Assembly (NCBI RefSeq): GCF_901447495.1
Contig: NZ_CABDWS010000017.1
Location: 1 to 46,648, forward strand
Direction: 5' to 3'
Length of the DNA: 46,648 nt
Source: Haloimpatiens lingqiaonensis
GTDB lineage: Bacteria > Bacillota > Clostridia > Clostridiales > Clostridiaceae
A program made the position numbers and the translations under genes. This document shows, one piece after another, positions 33,916 to 41,750 of the stretch (positions are counted from its first letter, which is position 1; every line of letters begins with the position of its first letter). The notes under the pieces were generated by a model. It searched no databases and was not told the origin of the DNA. It saw only the letters and a program-made list of their open reading frames with translations.

Positions 33916-33947
33916 ATTGACAATTGACAATTGACAATGGACAATTA
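33916..33947. repeat. TTGACAATTGACAATGG array
   Basis: Three to four copies of ATTGACA(A) and ATGGACA units begin 3 bases after the Mrp stop. The same unit occurs at 7143-7183 and 35520-35562. Confidence 0.8.
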
Positions 33948-33992
33948 AGTAAGAGGTAAGAGGTAAAAAAATAAATAAAAAATAGTAGATGT

Positions 33993-34027
33993 AAAAAAGA
34001 GCTGCAGAGGATGGGGCTCTTTTTTAT
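33993..34027 (+). terminator. Terminator after Mrp gene
   Basis: AAAAAAGAGC (33993-34002) and GCTCTTTTTT (34016-34025) close a hairpin with a 13-base loop and trailing ATTTG. Confidence 0.75.
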
Positions 34028-34107
34028 TTGAAAAAAATATTGAAAAAATTTTCTTACAATATTTAAAATGACGTTAAAAGAGGTTTATAATAAAAAAGGG
34101 GAATTTA

Positions 34108-34146
34108 ATGATGAAAATAGTAAATAAATGCGATAAGGGGGAATAA
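34108..34146 (+). CDS. 12-codon leader reading frame before ClC gene
   Basis: ATG ATG ... to TAA at 34144-34146, encoding MMKIVNKCDKGE. AAAAAAGGGG lies about seven bases before the ATG, as for a translated frame, and the ClC start is 2 bases after its stop. Its last codons (AAGGGGGAA) are also the ClC ribosome-binding site. It may be a translational-coupling peptide or coincidental. Confidence 0.35.
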   Translation: MMKIVNKCDKGE

Positions 34147-34147
34147 A

Positions 34148-35551
34148 ATGAAGAAATTTCTTAAGAAAGACATGGTAGAAGAATCTATAATGATTGGAAG
34201 CACTATAAAATGGATTTTGTTATCTATATTTGTAGGTTTAACTGTGGGATTTGCCATTGGCATTTTTGTAAAAATAGTAGCAGCAGGAGAAGGTATTGTA
34301 CAACAGGGATTTAAATATTATTATCTGCTATTACCTGTTATATTTTTCATATGTAGCTTAATAGTTTTAAAATTAGCTCCGGATGCAGAAGGACATGGTA
34401 CGGAAAAGGCTATAGAATCTATACATAAAAGAGCTGGCAAGATGGATGTAAAGGCTATGCCAGTAAAATTATTCACTACATTTTTAACTATAATATTTGG
34501 AGGTTCTGTAGGTGAGGAAGGACCGGCTACTCAGATAGGAGCAGGTATAGCATCATTTTTCTCCAGATTCTTAAATATGAATGATATAGATAGAAAGAGA
34601 TTTGTTATATGTGGAATTAGTGCGGGATTTGTGGGAGTATTTGGATCTCCTGTAGGTGCTGCAGTTTTTGCTGCGGAGGTTTTATATATAGGTAGATTTT
34701 CTTATTTATCCCTTTTGCCAGCTTTAATTTCATCTTATGTAAGCTATTCTGTGGGAAGATTTTTAGGAACTAAACCACTTTTAATATATTTAGTTGATTT
34801 TAAAAGATCTAATCCAAGCATGATGTTTATTAAAATGGTAGCATTTGGAGTGTTCATTGGGATACTAGCTAATATATTTATAATTATAGTAAATTCAATT
34901 GAAGCATTTTTTAAGAAATTAAAGATATATAAACCTGTGAAAGGTATCATAGGAGGAATAATTTTAATAGCAATTGTAATTATAAGTGGAAGCACGGATT
35001 CCATTGGCATGGGAGAAGAAATAATAAATAAGGCTGTAACAGGAGAAAGTGTTGGTAGGTTTGCATTTATAGGTAAAATGATTACCTCATCTGTAACCTT
35101 AGCTTCTGGAGGAAATGGTGGAATACTAACCCCTATGGCGTATATAGGGGCTACAGCAGGTAGTACTTGGGCAGCTTTGATACATGGACATGCATCCTTT
35201 TATGCAGCTATGGGAATGGTATGTTTTTTAGCAACATGTTCCAATACACCTTTGGCAGGTATAATAATGAGTATGGAATTATTTGGAGCCGAGGTTGGCA
35301 CTTATTCTTCCATAGTATGTGTTATAGGTTATTTAATAGTAGGACATAAGAGTATTTATCCAACACAAGTATTAAAGATATCTAAAACTCCATCTATTTG
35401 TATGAAGGAAGATTGTGAGATAGGATTAGGAGGAGAATTTAAAATAAATAATTCTCGTAAGAATATTTTAGGAAAGGTTATGGAATTGGATAAATTGGAG
35501 TTTGTGGAGGAAGTAGGAAGTGACAATGGACAATTGACAATGGACAATTGA
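34148..35551 (+). CDS. ClC-family chloride channel/transporter
   Basis: 467 residues, about ten to twelve membrane segments. GGSVGEEGPATQIGAG (119-133) is the GxEGP motif with the gating Glu124. APDAEGHGTEKAIE (78-91) replaces GSGIP-type sequence as in one bacterial branch, and GGNGGILTPMAYIGATAG is the third anion-binding motif. The family conducts or exchanges Cl- and related anions. The final ten residues, about SDNGQLTMDN, are encoded by a TGACAATGGACAAT repeat array that also supplies the stop. Confidence 0.9.
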   Translation: MKKFLKKDMVEESIMIGSTIKWILLSIFVGLTVGFAIGIFVKIVAAGEGIVQQGFKYYYLLLPVIFFICSLIVLKLAPDAEGHGTEKAIESIHKRAGKMDVKAMPVKLFTTFLTIIFGGSVGEEGPATQIGAGIASFFSRFLNMNDIDRKRFVICGISAGFVGVFGSPVGAAVFAAEVLYIGRFSYLSLLPALISSYVSYSVGRFLGTKPLLIYLVDFKRSNPSMMFIKMVAFGVFIGILANIFIIIVNSIEAFFKKLKIYKPVKGIIGGIILIAIVIISGSTDSIGMGEEIINKAVTGESVGRFAFIGKMITSSVTLASGGNGGILTPMAYIGATAGSTWAALIHGHASFYAAMGMVCFLATCSNTPLAGIIMSMELFGAEVGTYSSIVCVIGYLIVGHKSIYPTQVLKISKTPSICMKEDCEIGLGGEFKINNSRKNILGKVMELDKLEFVEEVGSDNGQLTMDN

Positions 35552-35562
35552 CAATGGACAAT
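35520..35562. repeat. TGACAATGGACAAT array overlapping ClC 3' end
   Basis: About three units of TGACAATGGACAAT. The first two code for the ClC C-terminus and its TGA stop (35549-35551); the third is intergenic. Confidence 0.85.
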
Positions 35563-35885
35563 GTAGAATTAAGAATTAAGTAAGAGGTAAGAGTGAAAAG
35601 ATTAGGTACTGGGTGTCAGGTACTAGGTGCTAGGAAAGGATGATTTTCCTCCACTGTGTTATGGAAAATCTTTAATTGAATATGAATAACGGTATAGAAA
35701 GAAAAGATATAACTGTTTCATTAAACAAAGCAGTTATATCTTTTCTTTTAGGGTTTAAAAATCTTTTATTGGCGATAGCTAGCGAAAATATAGAAATATT
35801 AAATATCAAACATCAAATATAAAATATAAAATATAAAATATCAAATAATGTTGAAATTCCTATGGAATTTCTTAAATTTATATTT
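35563..35885. repeat. Composite intergenic repeat, copy 3
   Basis: GATTTTCC...GGAAAATC hairpin (about 35642-35669), terminator-like hairpin (35701-35745), CTTTTATTGGCGATAGC (about 35763), AAATATAAAATATAAAATAT array, AAATTCCTATGGAATTTC. This is the first half of the unit at 1921. The rest of the 35552-35996 gap holds a small AAAACTCC-CTCA-GGAGTTTT hairpin (about 35890-35910) and nothing else recognised. Confidence 0.8.
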
Positions 35886-35996
35886 TCTTAAAACTCCCTC
35901 AGGAGTTTTATCCGTCAATCTTACTTCTTACTTTTTATATCTTACTTATATCTTCCCTTTTCTTCCTACAAATTAAGATTTAGAGTGTCACTTAAA

Positions 35997-36185
35997 TTAT
36001 ATAAAGAAATCAATTACTTTGTTTGAAGTTGAAGATGAGGATAGGGAACTGCCCATAGAAATATCAACATTATCTCCTATTTTTGAGTCTTTAGGTAGTC
36101 TGGTAACAGAAATATCCATAGTGGTACCATCTTCAAAATTTATAAAGGCATCTGTTTCGTTCATATCTATTATTTTACCAATCAT
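35997..36185 (-). CDS. Small hypothetical protein
   Basis: 62 residues: MIGKIIDMNETDAFINFEDGTTMDISVTRLP, then KIGDNVDI and a Ser-rich tail (SSLSSSSTSNK) ending in VIDFFI. The pattern (short beta strands, INFEDG, LP, IGDxV) resembles the DUF3006-type small beta-barrel proteins, but I would not assign it firmly. Reverse-strand AAGAAAGGTGAT precedes ATG 36185. It lies upstream-adjacent to nothing on the same strand except degV, whose gene ends start 55 bases away. Confidence 0.65.
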   Translation of the reverse strand: MIGKIIDMNETDAFINFEDGTTMDISVTRLPKDSKIGDNVDISMGSSLSSSSTSNKVIDFFI

Positions 36186-36240
36186 AAAATATCACCTTTC
36201 TTAAATATATTTAATGATATTTTATGTAGTTTACCATTTT

Positions 36241-37083
36241 TTATTCTTCAAATAAAGCTATACCCAATAAACCAGGTCCAGTATGCACACCAGCGGCAGG
36301 ACTTATTTCTCCTGTATACAAGGAGGTTATATTAGGAAATTTAGAAACAACATTAAATAATTTTTTACATTCCTCTTCTGCTCCACCATGCATAACGTAC
36401 ACTTTACATTTGCATTTTTCTACAATTTCTTGAACTATGGACAATAGCTTATTTATAGCTTGTTTTTTTCCTCTAGTTTTTGCAACGGTGTAGTACGTAC
36501 CTTCTTCATCAAGAGATATTATAGGTTTAATATTAAGAAGTTGCCCAATTGCACCGGAAACCTTTCCTATTCTCCCACCCTTTTTCAAATATTCAAGGGT
36601 GTCTACTAAATAGTATAAGTGCACTTTATCCCTTATACTAGGCAAAAGTTCTATTATTTTATCAAAGGGATTGCCGCCAGATATAAGTTTTGCACATTGT
36701 TCAACAATAATTCCCTCACCGATACTTATGAGTTTTGAATCAAATACATGAGTATTTATTTTTGGATGATCATCACTTATTAATTTTATAGCATTAAATG
36801 TACCAGATAAATTTGAAGATACAGGTATTGCTATAGCATGAGTGTAGTCCTCTTTTTCTAGATCTATATACAGATTATTGATTTCATCCATAGATGGTAG
36901 TGAAGTGGTAGGGACTTCTTCTGGCATTCTATCATAAACATCTTTAGGAGTTATATTTATTCTATCTAAAAATTCTTTTCCTTTGTATATTATTTTTAAA
37001 GGTAAAACCTTTATATTATAATTATCAACAATTTCTTTATTTAAATCAGAAATGCTATCAGTTATCAAAGCTATTTTATTCAA
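36241..37083 (-). CDS. DegV-family fatty-acid-binding protein
   Basis: 280 residues, complete. ITDSISDL near the start, PTTSLPS (58-64), PVSSNLSGTFNAI and a C-terminal HTGPGLLGIALF are DegV features. In Gram-positives, DegV/FakB proteins bind a fatty acid for phosphorylation by FakA kinase. No FakA gene is in the window. Reverse-strand AGGAGGAAAATATT precedes ATG 37083. Cytosolic; the exact fatty acid preference cannot be told. Confidence 0.9.
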   Translation of the reverse strand: MNKIALITDSISDLNKEIVDNYNIKVLPLKIIYKGKEFLDRINITPKDVYDRMPEEVPTTSLPSMDEINNLYIDLEKEDYTHAIAIPVSSNLSGTFNAIKLISDDHPKINTHVFDSKLISIGEGIIVEQCAKLISGGNPFDKIIELLPSIRDKVHLYYLVDTLEYLKKGGRIGKVSGAIGQLLNIKPIISLDEEGTYYTVAKTRGKKQAINKLLSIVQEIVEKCKCKVYVMHGGAEEECKKLFNVVSKFPNITSLYTGEISPAAGVHTGPGLLGIALFEE

Positions 37084-37429
37084 AATATTTTCCTCCTAAC
37101 CTGTTGATGCTTTAATTATAAAATTAATTTACATTAATGGCAATACTTTAGTTAAAAAACCCATGTAGTTACTAAAGGTAAATGACTACGTAGTATTTTT
37201 AATCAGTTATAAGGTATTTATGGAGTATGGAGAAATTCTAATAGTTAAGTTCAATTTATTTTTGTGTTAAATTAAATAGTTATTCAAAAAACATGCCTTT
37301 ATCCCTTTTAAATCAATAAGTAACGTGTTATTATATATTTTCAATTGCCAAATAGGTACAAGAAACAGTATAAAAATTAGCTACGAAGTTCTAAATTAAC
37401 TTTATATATATTTTAAGTTAATTTTAAGA

Positions 37430-37458
37430 TTGATATAAATGTGTAAGTGCAGTATAAT
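37430..37458 (+). promoter_or_regulatory. Promoter of nrdD-nrdG
   Basis: TTGATA (37430-37435), 17-base spacer, TATAAT (37453-37458), start expected near 37465. The remaining 37084-37429 gap is AT-rich with only a small ACTACGTAGT-type palindrome (about 37186-37195). Confidence 0.75.
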
Positions 37459-37464
37459 AGCACA

Positions 37465-37480
37465 GTACAATATATAGTGG
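37465..37480 (+). promoter_or_regulatory. NrdR-like box
   Basis: GTACAATATATAGTGG matches the NrdR consensus ACACTATATATAGTGT at 13 of 16 positions, counting T/A at position 5 as allowed. It lies at the predicted transcription start, where NrdR binding would block initiation. The usual second tandem box, about 31 bases upstream, is not convincing. Confidence 0.65.
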
Positions 37481-37496
37481 TCGGAGGGGTTAAATA

Positions 37497-39653
37497 ATGC
37501 TACATGTTGTTAAAAGAGACGGGAGAACCGTTGAGTTTAATGCTTCTAAGATAGCTGGAGCTATAAGAGGAGCTGCAGATGAAATAGGTTCTAAACTTAA
37601 AGAAAGTGAAATAATAGAGCTTACACAAAAGTGTATAGAAAGGGTAGAACAGATAAAAGATCAAAAGGTAAATGTAGAACAAATTCAAGATTTAGTAGAA
37701 GATACTTTAATAGCACAAGGTTATAAGGACATTGGGGCAGCGTATTTTAACTACAGAAGAGAGAGAACAAAAATTAGAGACATAAAGTCTGATTTGATGA
37801 GAGCTATAGAGAAAATTGGAGTGGAAACAGATAGGGATAATGCTAATGTTGGCAATAATTTTTCATCTAAGCTTTTAAGAATAGCTTCTGAATCTAATAA
37901 GTGGCATAATTTAGCCATGATGCCTAAGAAATTAGCAAAAGCCCATGAGAATGGAGATTTATATTATCATGATTTAGATAGTTATAATTTAACTACTAAT
38001 TGTCTAAACATAGAAACGGGTAAAGTGTTAAAAAGAGGTTTTAACACAGGATACGGTACTATAAATCCACCTAAAAGAATAGAAACTGCTGCAGAACTTT
38101 CATGTATACTTCTTCAAAGCACTCAAAATGATATGTTTGGTGGTCAGGCTCATGTGAATTTTGATAATGATATGGCTGATTTTATACCTAGCACAAGAGA
38201 AGAAGTTATAGAAGAAGTATTAGCAGTACTTAGGGATGTACCGGAATATGAGGGTGTAACAGAAGAGAATATAGATAAAAATCCTCGTATTAAGGAATTA
38301 GTTAATAAAAAACTAGAAAAAAGAATTCATCAAGCTATGCAAGGTATAGTTTATAATTTGAATACAATGCATTCTAGAGCTGGTTCTCAGGTACCATTTT
38401 CATCTATTAATATTGGAATTCCTAAAAATGATGATGCAGCACTTATATGTAGAATTTTCTTAGAGGAATATGAAAATGGATTAGGAAAAGGAGAACAACC
38501 TATATTCCCTAATATAATATTCAGAGTAAAAGCAGGGGTAAATAGAGAAGAAAGTGATCCTTACTACTATTTATATCAATTAGCTTGCAGGGTTGCAGCT
38601 AAGAGAATGAATCCTATGTTTATGAATATAGATGCTGACTTTAATAAGGCTTATTATGATAGAGGAATAATGCCAGCAACTATGGGTTGTAGAACCTATG
38701 TATGTTCTAACATAAACGGTGAAGAAGGACCTCAAGGAAGAGGAAATATAGCACCAGTAACAATGAATTTACCTAGAATTGGTATATTAGCAAAAGGGGA
38801 CTTGAATAAGTTTTTTGATATTTTAAATTTAAGATTAGAGATGGCAAGGGAAGCTTTATTACATAGATATGGTGTACTTAAAACTTTAAGAGTTAAAGAC
38901 CTTCCATTTGTGGCAGGACAGCGCTTAATGAAAGGATCTGAAAACTTAGGAGATAACGACTTTATAGAACCTATTTTAAAACAAGGAACTTGGGGAATAG
39001 GATTTATAGGTCTTACTGAAACATTAACTGCTTTAATAGGAAAACATCACGGAGAAAGTAATGAAGCTCAAGAATTAGGTATAAAAATTATAAGTACCAT
39101 AAGAGAATTTTGCGATAAGTATAAAGAAATAGATAGGTTAAATTATTCTTGTTATGCAACTCCAGCAGAAGGATTATCAGGTAAGTTTATACTTCAAGAT
39201 AAAGCTATATTCGGAGAAGTACCTGGGGTTACAGATAAGGATTATTATACTAATAGTTACCATGTACCTGTATATTTCCCTATATCCATAAAGGAAAAGA
39301 TAGATATAGAAGCACCTTATCATAAACTATGTAATGGTGGACATATAACTTACATAGAACTAGATGATTATCCACAACCAGAAGATGTTAAGAGCATCAT
39401 AGATTATGCGTACAAGAATACTAATATAAGCTATATGGGTATAAATTTCCATATTAAATACTGCAGAGATTGTGGAACTTATTTAAATAACGGTGAGCAT
39501 AAATGTACTAAATGTGGAAGCTTAAATATACAAGGTATATCAAGGGTTACAGGATACCTAAGTTTAGATGAAAGATTCGGCAGTGGTAAAGTAGCTGAGA
39601 GAGCTGATAGAACTTCTCATACAGAAGCTCATAGAGCATTTTATAATGTATAG
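37497..39653 (+). CDS. nrdD: Anaerobic ribonucleoside-triphosphate reductase
   Basis: 718 residues. N-terminal ATP-cone (about 3-92, VVKRDGRTVEFNASKIAGAI, allosteric dATP/ATP site). Large NrdD barrel with CLNIETG, GGQAHVNFDND, MGCRTYVCSN. Zinc site CRDCG...CTKCG near 650-670. Glycyl-radical loop RVTGYLSLDERFGSGK, with the radical at Gly686. It reduces NTPs to dNTPs without oxygen, using a glycyl radical installed by NrdG. CGGAGGGG precedes ATG 37497. Confidence 0.97.
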   Translation: MLHVVKRDGRTVEFNASKIAGAIRGAADEIGSKLKESEIIELTQKCIERVEQIKDQKVNVEQIQDLVEDTLIAQGYKDIGAAYFNYRRERTKIRDIKSDLMRAIEKIGVETDRDNANVGNNFSSKLLRIASESNKWHNLAMMPKKLAKAHENGDLYYHDLDSYNLTTNCLNIETGKVLKRGFNTGYGTINPPKRIETAAELSCILLQSTQNDMFGGQAHVNFDNDMADFIPSTREEVIEEVLAVLRDVPEYEGVTEENIDKNPRIKELVNKKLEKRIHQAMQGIVYNLNTMHSRAGSQVPFSSINIGIPKNDDAALICRIFLEEYENGLGKGEQPIFPNIIFRVKAGVNREESDPYYYLYQLACRVAAKRMNPMFMNIDADFNKAYYDRGIMPATMGCRTYVCSNINGEEGPQGRGNIAPVTMNLPRIGILAKGDLNKFFDILNLRLEMAREALLHRYGVLKTLRVKDLPFVAGQRLMKGSENLGDNDFIEPILKQGTWGIGFIGLTETLTALIGKHHGESNEAQELGIKIISTIREFCDKYKEIDRLNYSCYATPAEGLSGKFILQDKAIFGEVPGVTDKDYYTNSYHVPVYFPISIKEKIDIEAPYHKLCNGGHITYIELDDYPQPEDVKSIIDYAYKNTNISYMGINFHIKYCRDCGTYLNNGEHKCTKCGSLNIQGISRVTGYLSLDERFGSGKVAERADRTSHTEAHRAFYNV

Positions 39654-39663
39654 TGTATAAAAC

Positions 39664-39874
39664 ATTAATAATTCAACTTTCGAAGTTATAAAATAAAAAT
39701 ATAAAATTTGCAGTTAAGTAATCGGATTAGCTAAGAAGTAAAAAGTAAGAAGTAAGAGTTAAGGATAAAACTCTAGGAGTTTTTTATAATTAATTTGTAA
39801 GTAATACTCCTTATTTCTTATCTTGTATAGTCTAGAACTTAAAATTTATATGTGAAAGTTGAGTTAATAATTAA
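39664..39874. repeat. TCAACTTTCG inverted-repeat element, long copy
   Basis: Left end ATTAATAATTCAACTTTCG and right end GTGAAAGTTGAGTTAATAAT form terminal inverted repeats. Inside: AAATAAAAATATAAAATTTG, AAGTAAGAAGTAAG units, ATAAAACTC-TAG-GAGTTTTTTAT hairpin, and AGAACTTAAAATTTATATG. It matches 45044-45199 over the ends. It fills most of the nrdD-nrdG gap. Confidence 0.8.
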
Positions 39875-40016
39875 TATTTAATATAGTAAAAATAGAATGT
39901 ATATAACTTAAGGAGATTTTTCTAATTAAAGATAAATCTCCTTTGACTATTTCAATTACTATAGAGACATGCAAGGGTGGCTTTATTGCCACAATTCTAT
40001 GAAAAGGATTGATAAT

Positions 40017-40511
40017 ATGAATATTAGAGTGGCAGGTTTTTTAGATAATTCATTAGTTAATGGTGAAGGGATAAGAAGCGTTTTATTTGTATCTGGCTGT
40101 AATCATAAGTGTGTTGGATGTCATAATGAAGTTATGCAGGATTTTAATTATGGAGAAGATGTAAGCAAAGAAGAGATATTAAGCCGTATAAAGAATAATG
40201 TGCCTATAATAAAAGGTGTTACCTTTTCAGGGGGAGAACCTTTTGAAAAGGCTAAAGCATTAACAGAATTAGCAAGGAGCATTAAGGAATTAGAATTAAA
40301 TATATGGTGTTATACAGGATATACTTTCGAAGAAATATTTGAAGGTAAGGATGAAGACAAAATAAATTTATTAAAATCAATTGATGTATTGATAGATGGA
40401 AAATTTGATATAAATCTTACAGAGGATGCGCCTAAGTATGCTGGTTCTAAAAATCAAAGAATTATAGATGTTAAAGCTAGCTTAATGCAGAAAAAGGTAA
40501 TACTTAAGTAA
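40017..40511 (+). CDS. nrdG: Anaerobic ribonucleotide reductase activating protein
   Basis: 164 residues from ATG 40017 (AAAAGG at 40002-40007); the frame is open to 39969 without a better site. Radical-SAM CxxxCxxC: Cys28, Cys32, Cys35 (SGCNHKCVGCHN). GVTFSGGEPF is the SAM-binding GGE motif. It uses S-adenosylmethionine and a [4Fe-4S] cluster to create the NrdD glycyl radical. It follows nrdD but is separated by a 360-base repeat insertion. Confidence 0.95.
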   Translation: MNIRVAGFLDNSLVNGEGIRSVLFVSGCNHKCVGCHNEVMQDFNYGEDVSKEEILSRIKNNVPIIKGVTFSGGEPFEKAKALTELARSIKELELNIWCYTGYTFEEIFEGKDEDKINLLKSIDVLIDGKFDINLTEDAPKYAGSKNQRIIDVKASLMQKKVILK

Positions 40512-40654
40512 TTTTAATTTTTAAAGCACAAAGTCTTAAATTTATTTTTTTATTTGCTTATAAATGTGGAGTGTTACAGTAATTGTTATTGAACGATGAT
40601 AATGGGAAATTAAGAATAAAACTCTAAATTTAAAAAAGTGAAAATCTTAATTAG

Positions 40655-40700
40655 AAGCATATATATTGTTGAATGTTCAGCAATATATATGCTTTTTTAT
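40655..40700 (+). terminator. Terminator after nrdG
   Basis: AAGCATATATATTG (40655-40668) pairs with CAATATATATGCTT (40681-40694), followed by TTTTTAT. Loop 12 bases. Confidence 0.88.
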
Positions 40701-40774
40701 ATAGTACCAATAATAAATTTACATGTTCCCGCATAATATTAAATTAACAATTATAAAATATGGGGGGAGCTTCT

Positions 40775-41134
40775 ATGAGGTATTTTATATATTTTATTTG
40801 CGTTATAGTGATAACAATGATTATGGTGTACATAGGAACCATAAAAGAAGGAAATCTAGCAGCAGGACTTACTAATAAGCTTTGTACAAAGTGTTCAGAA
40901 AAAGTTCTTAAATATTTAAATAAAAATGAATATGCTAGTTTAAATGATGTACAAAATTTAATAAAAGGAGTTTCTACGTCTGTATTTTGGAGCAGAAAGA
41001 GAGTTCAAGTGGAAAATCCATTACAGTTTTCTAGAATAGTAACGGACAAGTTATACAAGGAAGGAAAGATTTCTATACAAATGAGAAAGAATGAACAAGT
41101 TTTTACCCTAAAACAAAATCCACAGAAAGCATAA
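40775..41134 (+). CDS. Small membrane-anchored hypothetical protein
   Basis: 119 residues from ATG 40775 (GGGGGGAG at 40762-40769). One N-terminal hydrophobic segment (about 2-20, YFIYFICVIVITMIMVYIG), then a soluble domain of about 95 residues with CTKCSEKV, LKYLNKNEYASLNDVQNLIKG and FSRIVTDKLYKEGKI, the last resembling a winged-helix-like fold. No family recognised. Its stop codon is the first part of a palindromic terminator. Confidence 0.7.
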   Translation: MRYFIYFICVIVITMIMVYIGTIKEGNLAAGLTNKLCTKCSEKVLKYLNKNEYASLNDVQNLIKGVSTSVFWSRKRVQVENPLQFSRIVTDKLYKEGKISIQMRKNEQVFTLKQNPQKA

Positions 41135-41160
41135 ATTGCGGCAGAAATGCCGCAATTTTT
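41133..41160 (+). terminator. Stop-codon hairpin terminator
   Basis: AAATTGCGGCA (41133-41143), GAAA tetraloop, TGCCGCAATTT (41148-41158), then TT. The stem begins inside the stop codon (41132-41134). Same TTGCGGC...GCCGCAA core as at 7033-7060. Confidence 0.8.
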
Positions 41161-41398
41161 GGCTTAACTTAAATCTTTTATTGGCGATAGCCAGCGAAAA
41201 TACTAAAACTAAAATTTATACAACCCTATGTCTCACGGCAAAATGAATTCAATTTTAGCTATTATCTTATTTTGATAAGTATCATATAACTTTTCGAAAG
41301 GCTACGCCTAAAAAATATTATGAGCGCTTTTTTTTATAAATTAAAGATTTTCCATAGCGAAGCGGCGGAAAATCATCCTTTAGTAGGCTGTTCTCTCC
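41160..41398. repeat. Composite intergenic repeat, variant copy
   Basis: 41168-41340 parallels 20398-20569 (TTTTATTGGCGATAGCCAGC, AAATACTAAAACTAA, TAAGTATCATATAACTTTTC, GAAAGGCTACGCCTAAAA). 41346-41398 is the inverse of the block after hairpin copy A: a GATTTTCC-type hairpin, then ATCATCCTTTAGTAGG. Confidence 0.8.
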
Positions 41399-41421
41399 CC
41401 GTGATGATATACGCATGATCT

Positions 41422-41655
41422 GAAAAATCTGCTTTTAATGGAGTGATAAATGTGAAATTTAGGACTATTGAACTAGCCTTATAACTTCTTTATTTGTCCA
41501 TTTAAAGAACCGTTAAGAAGTTTTCATTGCCTGAACGAGGCACGAGTGAGTTTGAAAACTTTAGGGGCTTTAAATGGACAAATATTAGAAGTTCTTGGCG
41601 TATTGTTCACAGTCCAAAATTTCACATTTATCACGGAATTAAAAGCAGATTTTTC
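41422..41655. repeat. Long-hairpin repeat, copy B (234 bp)
   Basis: Reverse-oriented copy of 1667-1899, differing at only a handful of positions. Starts GAAAAATCTGCTTTTAATGG and ends with CCATTA-type mismatch then GCAGATTTTTC. It is itself nearly self-complementary. Located 96 bases upstream of the OPT transporter gene. Confidence 0.9.
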
Positions 41656-41750
41656 CTATGCACCTCCGTCACAATTTTCTTATTTTTGGTATTTTTATAA
41701 ATATAATTGAATATATTTGAGTATAAGCAAAAATAAAAGGGAGGATTTAT

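Noticed and set aside
34029-34147. Fluoride riboswitch before the ClC gene
   Set aside because: The conserved fluoride-riboswitch segments (GGxGATGG, TTCGCC, ACCGCC-type) are absent from the leader.
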